A DNA stretch of 48,178 bases, from contig JAMCRS010000192.1 in assembly GCA_023380675.1 (NCBI GenBank), positions 1 through 48,178 of the forward strand. Direction: 5' to 3'. This DNA is from Chloroflexota bacterium (lineage in GTDB: Bacteria > Chloroflexota > Anaerolineae > UBA4142). Position numbers and translations under genes: made by a program. The notes under the pieces are model-generated. The model worked only from the letters and a program-made list of their open reading frames with translations, did not search any database and was not told the DNA's origin. Positions 8,205-16,820 of the stretch are shown here, in pieces. The stretch's first letter is position 1; each line of letters opens with the position of its first letter.

Positions 8205-9464
8205 TCAGCCGGCAATCCAAAGGTAGGGAATCTCGATCAGCTGCGTCACTCGCTGCAGAAAGCGCGCGGCCTGCGCGCCGTCGACCAACCGGTGATCGAA
8301 TGTCAGGCTCAATACGACGCGTTGCCGTATTGCCACCGTCGGCTTGTCTGCATCGACGACGACTTGCTTCGGCGCGATCCGCCCCACTCCCAGGATCGCG
8401 CACTGGGGCAAGTCGACGATGGGCGTGAACGCGTCGATTCCGAACATGCCCAGATTCGTGATGGTGAAGGTTGCGCCTTGCAGGTCATCAAATCCTATGG
8501 TTCCGTTCCGAGTCTTTTCGATCAGGGTCGCGGATTCCTGCGCGATCTGGCGGAGCGACTTGGACTGCGCATCCTTGATGACCGGAACGATCAGCCCGCG
8601 ATCGGTGTCCACGGCGAGCGCGATGTGGATGGACGAGACCAGCAGAACCTCGTCACCCTCCAGTCGGGCGTTCATGGCCGGATGTTCGGTCAGCGCCTGA
8701 GCGCACAACTTGACCAGCATGTCATTGTACGATGGAATCGGCGAACCCAGGGTCGATTGAGACGCACTCTTGAGGGAGGCACGGAGCGCAGTCAACTCGG
8801 TAGCGTCGACCTCGGTCGTCAGGGTTACGGGCGCCGATGTGTGCGCGCTGTGGGCCATATGTTCCGCGATCTTTTTTCGGAGGCTCGTCGCGCTCACTCC
8901 TTTGGCACGGCTTGCGGCCTGAGACGGCGGGACGCTTGCGGTCATGCGAGGTACATCGGCTCGCCGTTCCGCCTGCCGCCTCACGTCGTTCGCCATGATA
9001 CGGCCCCGAGCGCCGGAGCCCTGGACCAGCCTCCAATCCACTCCCATCGTCTCGGCCAGCCGCCTTGCGTATGGGCTGATATAGATTCGCTTCGCCTGCG
9101 CGTGCGCGGATTGGCTCGGCTCAGGCTCTGCGCTCTGCGTCTGAGCCTCGGTCTGCGACGCTGGCGGCGTTGTGGCTGCCGCCGGAATTCGGCTCGACGG
9201 AACAAAACTTGCCAGTTCTTCCTCGGGCACCAGGTATCCCAAGAGAGTTCCGACCGGCACCTTCTCTCCCGGGCGCGGGCCATCGGGAAGTCGCCTTAGG
9301 TAACCACTATCAAGGGACTCGATCTCCTGTACGGCTTTGTCTCCTTCAATCGAAAAAAGCGGCTCTCCGACCTTGACGTAATCGCCATCCTGCTTGAGCC
9401 ATTCTGCCAGGCTGCCTTCCTGCATGTCCCAGCCTAGTCGGGGCAGCGTGATCTCGAATGCCAT
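8205..9464 (-). CDS. 2-oxoacid dehydrogenase E2, set 2
   Basis: A 419-residue E2. The lipoyl domain carries the lysine in SIEGDKAVQEIES (Lys43; the usual T is replaced by G). The linker is Gln/Ala/Ser-rich, and the subunit-binding domain reads SPYARRLAETMGVDWRLV ... GRIMANDV. The catalytic domain holds TFDHRLVDGAQAARFLQ with the active-site His. The ATG at 9464 follows an AAAGGGGG site. It differs clearly from the set-1 E2 in sequence, so the two sets are old paralogues or separate acquisitions rather than a recent duplication. Confidence 0.9.
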   Translation of the reverse strand: MAFEITLPRLGWDMQEGSLAEWLKQDGDYVKVGEPLFSIEGDKAVQEIESLDSGYLRRLPDGPRPGEKVPVGTLLGYLVPEEELASFVPSSRIPAAATTPPASQTEAQTQSAEPEPSQSAHAQAKRIYISPYARRLAETMGVDWRLVQGSGARGRIMANDVRRQAERRADVPRMTASVPPSQAASRAKGVSATSLRKKIAEHMAHSAHTSAPVTLTTEVDATELTALRASLKSASQSTLGSPIPSYNDMLVKLCAQALTEHPAMNARLEGDEVLLVSSIHIALAVDTDRGLIVPVIKDAQSKSLRQIAQESATLIEKTRNGTIGFDDLQGATFTITNLGMFGIDAFTPIVDLPQCAILGVGRIAPKQVVVDADKPTVAIRQRVVLSLTFDHRLVDGAQAARFLQRVTQLIEIPYLWIAG

Positions 9465-9477
9465 CAGGCCCCCTTTC

Positions 9478-10452
9478 CTACTCCACCATCAGGTCGGCCG
9501 CGGCGCGCGCGATAGTCGCCGCGTTCGGAACGACCGCCGATTCCAAGGGAGGGCTGTACGGCGCCGGAGCAAAGGCGCCGTTGACCCGGCGGACTGGCGC
9601 ATCGAGCTCGTAGAAACCGAGCTCCATTATCTGCGCGCCGATCTCGGCGCCGACCCCGCACGGCCCAAAGTCTTCATCGACGATGAGAAGACGGTGAGTC
9701 TTGGCGACCGAGTCAAGTATCGTCTGGATGTCTAGCGGCGCGAGCGTGCGCGGATCGATCACTTCGGCGGAGATGCCCTGCTTTTCCAATATCTTTGCGG
9801 CCTCAAGAGATTCAACGACCATGAATGAGATGCCGACAATCGAAAGATCGGTTCCTTCTCGCGCCACCAAGGCTTTGCCGAAAGGCGTCAACAGCTCGCC
9901 ATCCGGAACCGGCCCTTTAAGCTTCATGAGTTTCTTGTGCTCCAGGAAGACGACGGGGTCATCGGATCGGATCGAAGTCTTGAGCAAACCCTTCGCGTCC
10001 TGGGGAAAGACGGGGACCACGACCCTGATCCCAGGAAGGTGCATAAACACGGAGAAAAGATTCGCCGAGTGATGAGGGCCGGTGGAGGCGATGCCGACGC
10101 CGCCCCGAAGAACGATCGGCACGTTGACCTGCCCATTGCTCATCCAGTGCAAACGGCTCACCTGATTGACGATCGTTCCCAGCGCGTCCAGCTCGAAATC
10201 GAGGAACATGAAATCGACTATGGGTCGGGCGCCGAGGACGGCGGCCCCGGTGCACAGCCCCGTGAAACCGTTCTCGCTTATCGGCGTGTCTCTAAGACGC
10301 ATCGGACCGAATTGATCGAAGAGGCCAGTCGTCGTGTTAAAGTTGCCGCCACGCGCGCCGATCCCCTCCCCGACCACAAAGACTTTGGGGTCGCGCTGCA
10401 TTTCTTCGGCAAGACCCTCTCGCGCTGCATCGGTGAATGTCATTTCGCGCAC
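9478..10452 (-). CDS. 2-oxoacid dehydrogenase E1 beta, set 2
   Basis: A 324-residue E1beta with MTFTDAAREGLAEEMQRDP, GEGIGARGGNF, DTPISENGFTGLCTGAA, IVDFMFLDFELDALG and VIDPRTLAPLDIQTIL. The start is GTG at 10452, preceded by GGAGGAGGTGACTA; the GTG overlaps the TAG of E1alpha, so the two are coupled. The E1 tetramer built with the set-2 E1alpha would use the set-2 E2. It keeps the conserved interface and C-terminal lipoyl-docking regions. The substrate is not determined. Confidence 0.9.
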   Translation of the reverse strand: MREMTFTDAAREGLAEEMQRDPKVFVVGEGIGARGGNFNTTTGLFDQFGPMRLRDTPISENGFTGLCTGAAVLGARPIVDFMFLDFELDALGTIVNQVSRLHWMSNGQVNVPIVLRGGVGIASTGPHHSANLFSVFMHLPGIRVVVPVFPQDAKGLLKTSIRSDDPVVFLEHKKLMKLKGPVPDGELLTPFGKALVAREGTDLSIVGISFMVVESLEAAKILEKQGISAEVIDPRTLAPLDIQTILDSVAKTHRLLIVDEDFGPCGVGAEIGAQIMELGFYELDAPVRRVNGAFAPAPYSPPLESAVVPNAATIARAAADLMVE

Positions 10453-11450
10453 TAGTCACCTCCTCCGCAAAGCACGAACTCGGTCACCGTCGACGGGTCT
10501 GGGAGAGGGCTCTCGCGGGCGAACTCCGCGGCAGACTCGGCGACCTTGCGCGCCTCCGCCTCGATCGCGTCGAGCGCCGGCTGGGACGCCTGGCCGGTTT
10601 CCAGAAGAGCTCGCTCCAACGCCTTGATTGGATCGCGAGCCTTCCATTGTTCTACCTCTTCCCGCGTCCGGTAGCCAGCGTCGCGCATTCCCTCTGCGTG
10701 AGCGCGGGTCCGATACGTGAGGCACTCTATCAGGGTCGGCCCTTGTCCGGCGCGGGCCCTTTGCACGGCTTGGCCGGCTGCGGCATAGACTGCGAGCACG
10801 TCGTTGCCGTCTACCTGTACGCCGGGCAAGCCATAAGCGGCGGCCCGACCGGCGACGGAGGCGCTCTTGGAGATGGCGGAAAAGGGGACTTCGGTCGCAT
10901 AGAGGTTGTTTTCGCAGACGAACAAGACCGGCAGATCCCACGCGGTAGCCATATTGATCCCCTCGTGAAACGCGCCGTTGTTGCTTCCGCCATCTCCGAA
11001 AAACGCGACTGCGACTTTGTCGCTCTGCGCCAGCTTGGCGGCATACCCGGCGCCGCTAGCCAACAGAATGCTCGGACCGACAATTCCGCTCGTGCCGTAA
11101 AATCCGACCGCGGGCTCGAACAGGTGCATGCTTCCGCCTCGGCCTCCACTGCACCCGGCCGCCTTGCCCATAACCTCTGCCAACATCCGCTCGGGGCTCA
11201 TTCCCTTTGCCAACGCGTGACCGTGACCTCGATGCGTGCTGAAGACGGCATCGTCAGGCCGCAAATGCGCGCAGACTCCGGCGGCCACCGCTTCTTCGCC
11301 GATGTATGTGTGCATGCCGCCGGGAATCTCTCCGCGGGCATAACTCTTCACAAGCTGTTCTTCGCACGATCGAATGACGAGCATAGTTCGCAAGAGCGCG
11401 ATCTGCTCATCTTTGGTGATTCCCTTCGCAGGAGGCCGCGCGTTTGCCAT
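10452..11450 (-). CDS. 2-oxoacid dehydrogenase E1 alpha, set 2 (first gene of operon)
   Basis: A 332-residue protein with GGMHTYIGEEAVAAGVCAHL, STHRGHGHALAKG and the ThDP motif GDGGSNNGAFHEG (from residue 152), then CENNLYATEVPF. The ATG at 11450 is chosen over the upstream frame start at 11507 because AAAGGAG lies just before it and family alignment begins about there. It is the promoter-proximal gene of a seven-gene run (E1a-E1b-E2-E1a-E1b-E2-larA) with overlaps or gaps of at most about 30 bases. The divergent GntR/FCD regulator at 11.75 kb probably controls it. Confidence 0.9.
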   Translation of the reverse strand: MANARPPAKGITKDEQIALLRTMLVIRSCEEQLVKSYARGEIPGGMHTYIGEEAVAAGVCAHLRPDDAVFSTHRGHGHALAKGMSPERMLAEVMGKAAGCSGGRGGSMHLFEPAVGFYGTSGIVGPSILLASGAGYAAKLAQSDKVAVAFFGDGGSNNGAFHEGINMATAWDLPVLFVCENNLYATEVPFSAISKSASVAGRAAAYGLPGVQVDGNDVLAVYAAAGQAVQRARAGQGPTLIECLTYRTRAHAEGMRDAGYRTREEVEQWKARDPIKALERALLETGQASQPALDAIEAEARKVAESAAEFARESPLPDPSTVTEFVLCGGGD

Positions 11451-11654
11451 GTGGGCCACTCCTTTGTGCACGTATTGGATTGATGCTTGACCAGCCGGTC
11501 CGACCATTATGCCCTAATCTACGTATTCTATCCAAACCGGCTATCGGGGCGAAATCGTTTTTGGTCTATTTCTAACAAGTTACCTAGCGCATACGTCGCC
11601 GCTGGGCCCGCACCGGTCCCGTCGGCTTTCTGCCAATTCAGACAAACGCCGCAC

Positions 11655-11683
11655 TTGATTTCCTTTGGCTTTTATGGTAACAT
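11655..11683 (+). promoter_or_regulatory. Putative promoter of the GntR regulator
   Basis: TTGATT (11655-11660), a 17-base spacer and TAACAT (11678-11683) fit a weak sigma70-type promoter pointing to the GntR gene. The -10 lies inside the operator-like block. Confidence 0.4.
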
Positions 11684-11711
11684 GTATTGTAAGTTGTTAA
11701 CAGATAACCAT
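11674..11711. promoter_or_regulatory. Operator-like inverted block between GntR gene and aco-like operon
   Basis: The block opens with ATGGTAAC and closes with GATAACCAT, with GTTAACAGATAA (11696-11707) inside. The 12-mer matches GTTGACAGATTA at 15467-15478 in ten of twelve positions. TGGT...ACCA end symmetry is typical of FadR-branch GntR sites. Autoregulation and control of the divergent operon are likely but inferred. Confidence 0.45.
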
Positions 11712-11745
11712 TTACTAGCGGCCCCGGCTAATGGAGGCAGGGATA

Positions 11746-12462
11746 ATGATTGACACCGAGCCGATGGAAAACCTGCTCACTGCGCCGTCCCAGAGAACGC
11801 TGAGCGACTATGTTGCAGATCGCTTGAGGCAAGCTATCCTGGCCGGACAATTTCGGCCAAACCAGAGATTGGTGGAGAATCAGCTTGCCACGGTGATGAA
11901 CACCAGTCGAGGTCCGATTCGAGACGCGCTGAAAATCCTGGAGAACGAAGGCCTCGTGATTCGGCAGACTCATCGGGTCGCGTCCGTAGCCCCGGTCAAC
12001 GCCGAGGACATGCACGAAATCTACACGCTTCGGGAAGTTCTGGAAGCACTGGCGATCCGGTTCATAGTCAAGCGAGCCACCTCAGAGCAAATCGGCGAGC
12101 TGGACAAGATCGTTCGTGCCATGGAGGTCATGGCGCAGCAGGACTATGGCCAGATGGAAGCGACCGATCTCGATATCCAGTTTCACCATACATTGTGCAA
12201 GATCTCTGGCCACAAGCGCGTCCTTAACGCGTGGGAGTCTCTCAGCGGCCAGGTTCGTATTGTGGTTCTCAAGCACCGACTCGAACACCCGACTGACTTA
12301 CGGGATCGGTCCGTTCCATGGCACGCCAGCATCGTCGAGGCTCTCTCTCGACGCGATGCCGAAAAAGCCATTGAGCTCATGCACGTCCACATGGCCGCAT
12401 CCATGGAGTGGGTCGACCAGGTGATCAAGCGATACGAGGAAAAGCAGGAGCCGCCCGCCTGA
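11746..12462 (+). CDS. GntR-family regulator, FadR subfamily (FCD domain)
   Basis: A 238-residue regulator. The N-terminal winged helix spans about residues 18-85 (LSDYVADRLRQAILAGQF, LVENQLATVMNTSRGPIRDA, ENEGLVI). An all-helical FCD domain follows, with the metal-site pattern D..FH (LDIQFHHTLCKISGH), WHASIVEAL and HVHM. FCD regulators bind small organic acids and usually repress nearby catabolic genes. GGAGG stands eight bases before the ATG at 11746, so the ATG at 11731, which lies at that site, is rejected. It is divergent from the dehydrogenase operon and probably also acts on the 15.45 kb promoter, which shares a sequence block. Confidence 0.9.
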   Translation: MIDTEPMENLLTAPSQRTLSDYVADRLRQAILAGQFRPNQRLVENQLATVMNTSRGPIRDALKILENEGLVIRQTHRVASVAPVNAEDMHEIYTLREVLEALAIRFIVKRATSEQIGELDKIVRAMEVMAQQDYGQMEATDLDIQFHHTLCKISGHKRVLNAWESLSGQVRIVVLKHRLEHPTDLRDRSVPWHASIVEALSRRDAEKAIELMHVHMAASMEWVDQVIKRYEEKQEPPA

Positions 12463-12502
12463 GACTCGACGACCGCACTCATCAGCCGCGGCGCCGACCC
12501 AA

Positions 12503-13633
12503 TCAGGCTGCTGCAGTCAAGCGGCCGTCGAAATCCTCCGAGCCTTGTTCGGCGTCGACGGGGAATTTGACGGGGCGGCGGTCACGCTGCGAGCGATAGA
12601 TCGCGGTGAACAATTCCACGTGCTTGCGTCCCTCGGTGCCCGGGACGATCGGCGCTCTGTCCTGCTGGATGCTTTCGATAAAATCCCGGACTTGAAGTTC
12701 GTGATAGTGCGTCATGACGTCGATCGTTTGGCCGCGCTCCCGGTCCTGCTGCTGCCATGCTTCAAGAAGCGCCGCCTCGGTCGGGATCGTCCAAACGTCG
12801 TTGAACGGGGGCTCGACGGATTCGGTTATTCCGGAGACGAAAGGCGAACCCCCTTCCGTTTGAACCCCGACCGAATAGCCGGTTTCGCCGTGGACGTGAA
12901 TCTTGCCGTAAAAGCCGGGTCTCTGAGAGTTGCTGACCAGGATGCTTCCGAGTGCTCCACTCTTGAATCGCACTACCGCGACAGCCGTATCTTCCACCTG
13001 AACGTACGGGTGGTTCAGATTGGCCCAATAGCCGAAGACTTCGTCGATTGGCCCCATGCACCACTGGAACACGTCGAGCTGATGCGTCGTCTGCGTCAGC
13101 AGAACCCCGCCGCCCTCGGTCGACCATTTCCCGCGCCAAGGATCTAGTCGATAGTAATCTTCGTCTCGCCAGCCCATGACCGTCACGGTTCCGAGAACGG
13201 GTTTGCCGATCTTGCCGGCGTCAATCGCGGCCTTGACCCTGATCACCGGTTCGTAGAGCCGCCGTTGGCTGATCACGCCGAGCTTGATCCCGGCGGCCTG
13301 CGCCGCGCTGATCGCGCGGTCGCAGCCGCGCAGGTCCACAGCCATGGGCTTTTCGACCAGCGCGTGCACGCCGTTCTCAGCGCACGCCACTACCATATCG
13401 GGATGCGTTGTGTGAGGCGAACAGATGGAGACGGCTTGAACGTCTGGATCGCCCAACATCTCCGTCAGGTCGTGATACGCCCGGATTTGGTACTGCCGGG
13501 CGAATGCATCCGCCCGCTGAGGATTTGAATCATAGACGCCGACGAAGTGAGAATCCTCCAACTTGCAGTAGGCCTGCGCATGGGTGTGCGCAACCTTGCC
13601 GCAGCCGATGAGTCCGGTTCCGATAGCGGTCAC
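12503..13633 (-). CDS. Gfo/Idh/MocA family NAD(P)-dependent oxidoreductase
   Basis: A 376-residue protein. The Rossmann start is GLIGCGKVAHTHAQAY, and the family motif is EKPMAVD (Glu94-Lys95-Pro96). The C-terminal alpha/beta domain carries GGGVLLTQTTHQLDVFQW, with His184 and Asp187 near the expected catalytic site. Members oxidise or reduce sugars, inositols and sugar acids at a secondary alcohol. It is the last gene of the minus arm and overlaps the URO-D-like gene by four bases (ATGA), so the two are translated together. It likely oxidises the imported compound or a derivative. Confidence 0.9.
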   Translation of the reverse strand: MTAIGTGLIGCGKVAHTHAQAYCKLEDSHFVGVYDSNPQRADAFARQYQIRAYHDLTEMLGDPDVQAVSICSPHTTHPDMVVACAENGVHALVEKPMAVDLRGCDRAISAAQAAGIKLGVISQRRLYEPVIRVKAAIDAGKIGKPVLGTVTVMGWRDEDYYRLDPWRGKWSTEGGGVLLTQTTHQLDVFQWCMGPIDEVFGYWANLNHPYVQVEDTAVAVVRFKSGALGSILVSNSQRPGFYGKIHVHGETGYSVGVQTEGGSPFVSGITESVEPPFNDVWTIPTEAALLEAWQQQDRERGQTIDVMTHYHELQVRDFIESIQQDRAPIVPGTEGRKHVELFTAIYRSQRDRRPVKFPVDAEQGSEDFDGRLTAAA

Positions 13634-14823
13634 GATGATCCCCTTTGCGGCACGACACTCTCGTCGACTTGCGAAAGTGGATAAACGCCGAACTCGCGCG
13701 CGGAACGGTACAGTGTTACGACATTCTCTGCCGGCACATCAGCCTGCACGTTGTGAACGGGAGCCACGACATAGCCTCCGCCGGGTGCCAGGTCCAGGAT
13801 CCTACGCTTCACTTCTTCCCGCACGTCGGCCGCAGAGCCGCCGGGAAGAACGCGCTGTGTGTCGATCGCGCCCCAGAACGAAAGGCGATCGCCAAAGTCA
13901 CGCTTGAGCATTTGCGTGTCCATGCCGGCAGCGCTGACTTGAACAGGGTTGAGAATGTCCACGCCGGCGTCGATAAAGTCGGGGATGAGCTTGTAGACGG
14001 CTCCGCAACTGTGAAGGAACACGCGTGCCCGGGAGCGGCTCTTGATGCACTGGAATAGTTCACGGTGATAGGGTTGAACGGTTTGCCGGTACATCGACGG
14101 GGACATGAGCGCGTTTTGCTGCCCTCCCAGATCGTCACCCATTTTGACGACGTCAAGGCGCGTGCCCACGAGGCCAAGATACCGTTCGAGCGACGCCAAT
14201 GCGATATCTGTGATCTTGCGAAACACGGCGTGAACGAACGCGCGATCCGTGACCAGCGCTTCGAGCATTCGCGCATAGCCGCACAGCATGTACGCGCGCT
14301 CCCATACGCTGTTGAACGCTGGACAGCCGACGAGCGCGTAATCACTGGTCTCGAACATCGTCTCGGCGTATTCGGAAAGGCCGTCGTAACGAGCAGGGTC
14401 CGTAGGGTCAGGCCAGCCATCGTACTCATCCAGCTCTCGTATCGTCGCGTGGACCAACGGGCTTTCGGTTACCTCTCGGTAAATGACCCCGCCGGCGTCG
14501 TACTCGCGCCACTTGACTCCCCACTCGTCAAAAAAGTATCCCGGCGTACTGCATTTGCGCACGCCGGCCTGAGCAGACTTCATGTAAATCGGACGTGTGT
14601 CGATGTCGAGGTTCTGGAGAATACGCTCGTCCACCACGGCGAGGCGCATCATATGGGGAACCAACTTCAAGTCATCGTTTATCTCGAGGAGGGCCGACAG
14701 CTTTTGATAGACTTCGGGCACCGGCGAGGTATTACCGCCGGTACCAAAGTCGAGTGGGACGCGATCCGGTTCTCGATGGTCGAGCGCGATCTGAACTCTT
14801 TGACGGTGGGTCATCGTGATCAT
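13630..14823 (-). CDS. URO-D/MtaA-like protein, paralogue 1
   Basis: A 397-residue protein starting THRQRVQIALDHREPDRVPL, the signature opening of the uroporphyrinogen-decarboxylase superfamily. It keeps a His-x-Cys-Gly motif (LHSCG, His271-Cys273) that occurs in the zinc-dependent methyltransferase branch (MtaA/MtbA/CmuA), where it binds zinc. The later Cys ligand of that branch appears replaced by His (APVHNVQ, His357). It is therefore more likely a methyltransferase-like or lyase-like catabolic enzyme than the heme enzyme HemE. The start could be 14823 or the ATG three codons on. It overlaps the downstream oxidoreductase gene. Confidence 0.85.
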   Translation of the reverse strand: MITMTHRQRVQIALDHREPDRVPLDFGTGGNTSPVPEVYQKLSALLEINDDLKLVPHMMRLAVVDERILQNLDIDTRPIYMKSAQAGVRKCSTPGYFFDEWGVKWREYDAGGVIYREVTESPLVHATIRELDEYDGWPDPTDPARYDGLSEYAETMFETSDYALVGCPAFNSVWERAYMLCGYARMLEALVTDRAFVHAVFRKITDIALASLERYLGLVGTRLDVVKMGDDLGGQQNALMSPSMYRQTVQPYHRELFQCIKSRSRARVFLHSCGAVYKLIPDFIDAGVDILNPVQVSAAGMDTQMLKRDFGDRLSFWGAIDTQRVLPGGSAADVREEVKRRILDLAPGGGYVVAPVHNVQADVPAENVVTLYRSAREFGVYPLSQVDESVVPQRGSS

Positions 14824-14933
14824 TGGAGCCCTGCCACCCCGTTTGCGGTCGCGTCAAGCTGCGTTGCGGCGATCGATCGTCGAATACGGCAAGAGCGCCG
14901 GCGCCGGAACAGGAATTCGGCGCCGATGCCCTG

Positions 14934-15326
14934 TTACCTCGAGCGGTGATAGACGACCTGGCCGAGCGAGTCGTTCCATGTGAGCGTATCGCCGTCGACG
15001 TAGATTTCGACTTGATAAGTTGCACCGTTGAGATCGATAGACACATGGCTGGCGTCGAGGACCGTGTACGCAAATTGGCTGTCGGGTATCGCGCCCGGCA
15101 CGCCAGGAATAAACCCGGTGCCATTCGCGTTGAATTGCATCAGGTAGCCTTCAGGATTCTTCCAGGCGCCAACGATGTTCTTTTCCAACGGAGAGAGCGA
15201 TGGTGCGCACGCAGCAGCCGCCGCGACAACCAAGACCGCGAGCCAAATTCGGTACGACCGATGACTCCTCGATCGTACGCGTTGCGCCGAGCATTGCAAG
15301 CCCCAATTACTAGTTGCTATCTTCAC
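14934..15326 (-). CDS. Small predicted lipoprotein of unknown function
   Basis: A protein of up to 130 residues with a basic N-terminus, a hydrophobic segment IWLAVLVVAAAAAC that ends in a lipobox-like Cys, and a mature part with LEKNIVGAWKNPEGYLMQF ... VDGDTLTWNDSLG. The 'GxW' start and the strand-rich remainder resemble small extracytoplasmic lipocalin-like or DUF4923/YxeA-like domains, but I do not recognise the family. The GTG start at 15326 gives a long n-region, and a start nearer the hydrophobic segment is possible. It is the first gene of the minus arm, about 110 bases behind the bidirectional promoter. Confidence 0.65.
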   Translation of the reverse strand: MKIATSNWGLQCSAQRVRSRSHRSYRIWLAVLVVAAAAACAPSLSPLEKNIVGAWKNPEGYLMQFNANGTGFIPGVPGAIPDSQFAYTVLDASHVSIDLNGATYQVEIYVDGDTLTWNDSLGQVVYHRSR

Positions 15327-15416
15327 AGGTGTTATGTTTACTTGGATTCAACAAGAGGATTTTGGTCATCGAAGAGGTAAGTCCTGACATTCAAGTCGCC
15401 AAACTCAATTTCGACA

Positions 15417-15445
15417 TTGACAAAACTGCATTCTCATGATATCAT
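15417..15445 (+). promoter_or_regulatory. Sigma70-type promoter of the ABC/catabolic operon
   Basis: TTGACA (15417-15422), exactly 17 bases, then TATCAT (15440-15445). The -10 is half of the palindrome ATGATATCAT (15436-15445), which also serves the opposite strand. Confidence 0.7.
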
Positions 15446-15464
15446 ACTATTGGTAAACTGTCAA
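15436..15464 (-). promoter_or_regulatory. Opposing sigma70-type promoter sharing the -10
   Basis: On the minus strand, TTGACA (plus positions 15464-15459), a 17-base spacer and TATCAT (15441-15436) form a near-consensus promoter towards the lipoprotein, URO-D-like and Gfo/Idh/MocA genes. Its -35 lies inside the operator palindrome. Confidence 0.65.
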
Positions 15465-15495
15465 CAGTTGACAGATTACAGACAACTGTTACCAA
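15450..15495. promoter_or_regulatory. Operator palindrome between the divergent arms
   Basis: CTGTCAAC-A-GTTGACAG (15458-15474) is a perfect 8-bp inverted repeat with a one-base centre. It is flanked by TTGGTAA (15450-15456) and TTACCAA (15489-15495). It overlaps the minus-strand -35 and lies just downstream of the plus-strand -10, so a bound repressor would block both. The GntR/FCD protein is the obvious candidate. Confidence 0.6.
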
Positions 15496-15806
15496 AATTG
15501 ACTTGATGCGTTCGTCACTATTGACCTTGTAGTCCTCATGTACGTCTGAGCTTGCTATTTACTCCCAGCCTGTATGCCGCTCAACTCACAATGGATGTGA
15601 TGTTTCAAGGTCGAAGCATTCGGCAGTCTGGACATGCCCTGCCCGTCTCGATTCGCCCCTCCAATTCGATTCGCCCGAGACAAGTCGTGCTTTGTGTGTC
15701 CGCGCCCCGGGCTATGCGCCAATGATCGATGCTTCTGTCTTTCTTCTAGCGGGCTTCCGAGTACTGCCCATCCGCTCTCTTTCGATTTCGATTCAAGGAG
15801 GACCCT

Positions 15807-16820
15807 ACGTCAGAATCCCTTCCTAAACCAGAAGCCAAGGCCACGTCGCTGGATCCCCGGTCCTGGGGGAGACTGACGCGTGAGGTCTTTGCAATTCCCG
15901 AGGTGGGGGTGCTCATTCCTCTCTTGGGTTTTGTGTTCATCTTTTCCGCGATCAATCCTGCCTTTCTGTCCTGGGCGAACGTCACCACGATGCTGCGCAG
16001 CGCCTCATTTATTGGCGTGGTGGCGCTCGGGCAAACGCTGCTCATGATATCGGGCGCGTTCGACCTTTCAGTTGGCTCGACCGCCGGCTTGGGCGCGATC
16101 GTATTCAGTTGGCTGATGGTGGAAGCCAAGATTCCCGTGCCGATCGCGTTCATCGGCGGCCTGGGCAGCGGGGCAATCGTCGGGCTGGTCAACAGCTTTG
16201 TCGTCCTGAAGCTGGGCGTCCCGCCGTTCATTGCCACGCTTGGAATGCTAAACATGGCGAAGGGAGTCACCTATCTCATCTCCAAGGGCTATACGATCTA
16301 TCCTCTTCCCGAGAGCGTCCAACAATTTGGCACGGCGGAACCGCTCAACACGTCGTGGAGCTTTGTCATATTCGTGATCATGGCGATCATTTTCGCGTTT
16401 GTGTTGAGCCGCACGACGTACGGACGAAGCCTGTACGCGGTTGGCGGCAACCCCGAAGTGGCCAGGTTGGCCGGAATCAATCCCGCTCTCATACAGCTCT
16501 CTGGATTCATCCTGGTGGGAGCGTGCGCATCCCTGGGCGGCATGTTGATGACGGCGCGTATCGTCACGGGCAATCCGACGATCGGTCTGGGATGGGAGTT
16601 GAACGTGATTGCAGGTGTCGTCATTGGCGGCGTCAGTCTATTCGGCGGCGCCGGCTCGATTCCAGGAGCGGTGCTCGGGTTGCTGATCATGCAGGTCGTC
16701 ACCAACGGGCTAGTGGTCGCCAAGGTCGATCCGTATTGGCAGACCGTTGCCGTGGGTCTAATCATGATCGCAGCCGTCGCCATCGACGTGCTCCGCCGAC
16801 GCTCGAAAGTGTCGGCCTAG
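15807..16820 (+). CDS. Sugar ABC transporter permease (RbsC/AraH type)
   Basis: A 337-residue permease of the branched sugar-importer family (BPD_transp_2). It has about nine to ten membrane segments, with the family block LISGAFDLSVGSTAGLGAI and a second repeat VIAGVVIGGVSLFGGAGSI. The open frame extends upstream of the first classical start (GTG 15903) to an ACG at 15807, which sits five bases after AAGGAGG. That extension (SLPKPEAKATSLDPRSWGRL) is a normal cytosolic tail for the family. The start is therefore probably the ACG, or an ATG mutated to ACG. It works with the binding protein at 17.3 kb and the ATPase at 18.6 kb. Confidence 0.9.
   Translation, partial: TSESLPKPEAKATSLDPRSWGRLTREVFAIPEVGVLIPLLGFVFIFSAINPAFLSWANVTTMLRSASFIGVVALGQTLLMISGAFDLSVGSTAGLGAIVFSWLMVEAKIPVPIAFIGGLGSGAIVGLVNSFVVLKLGVPPFIATLGMLNMAKGVTYLISKGYTIYPLPESVQQFGTAEPLNTSWSFVIFVIMAIIFAFVLSRTTYGRSLYAVGGNPEVARLAGINPALIQLSGFILVGACASLGGMLMTARIVTGNPTIGLGWELNVIAGVVIGGVSLFGGAGSIPGAVLGLLIMQVVTNGLVVAKVDPYWQTVAVGLIMIAAVAIDVLRRRSKVSA

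Larger units (their letters stand above)
15327..15806. other. Divergent intergenic control region
   Basis: This 480-base region separates the minus arm from the plus-strand ABC operon. It holds the symmetric promoter/operator at 15417-15495; the remaining plus-strand leader (about 15500-15790) shows no recognisable RNA element or gene. Confidence 0.7.

Noticed and set aside
7827..9299. 490-codon open frame on the plus strand
   Set aside because: Antisense to the E2 and E1alpha genes, which have full motif sets.
13630..14823. HemE (heme biosynthesis uroporphyrinogen decarboxylase)
   Set aside because: It has the His-x-Cys-Gly motif of the methyltransferase branch and lies in a catabolic operon without heme genes.
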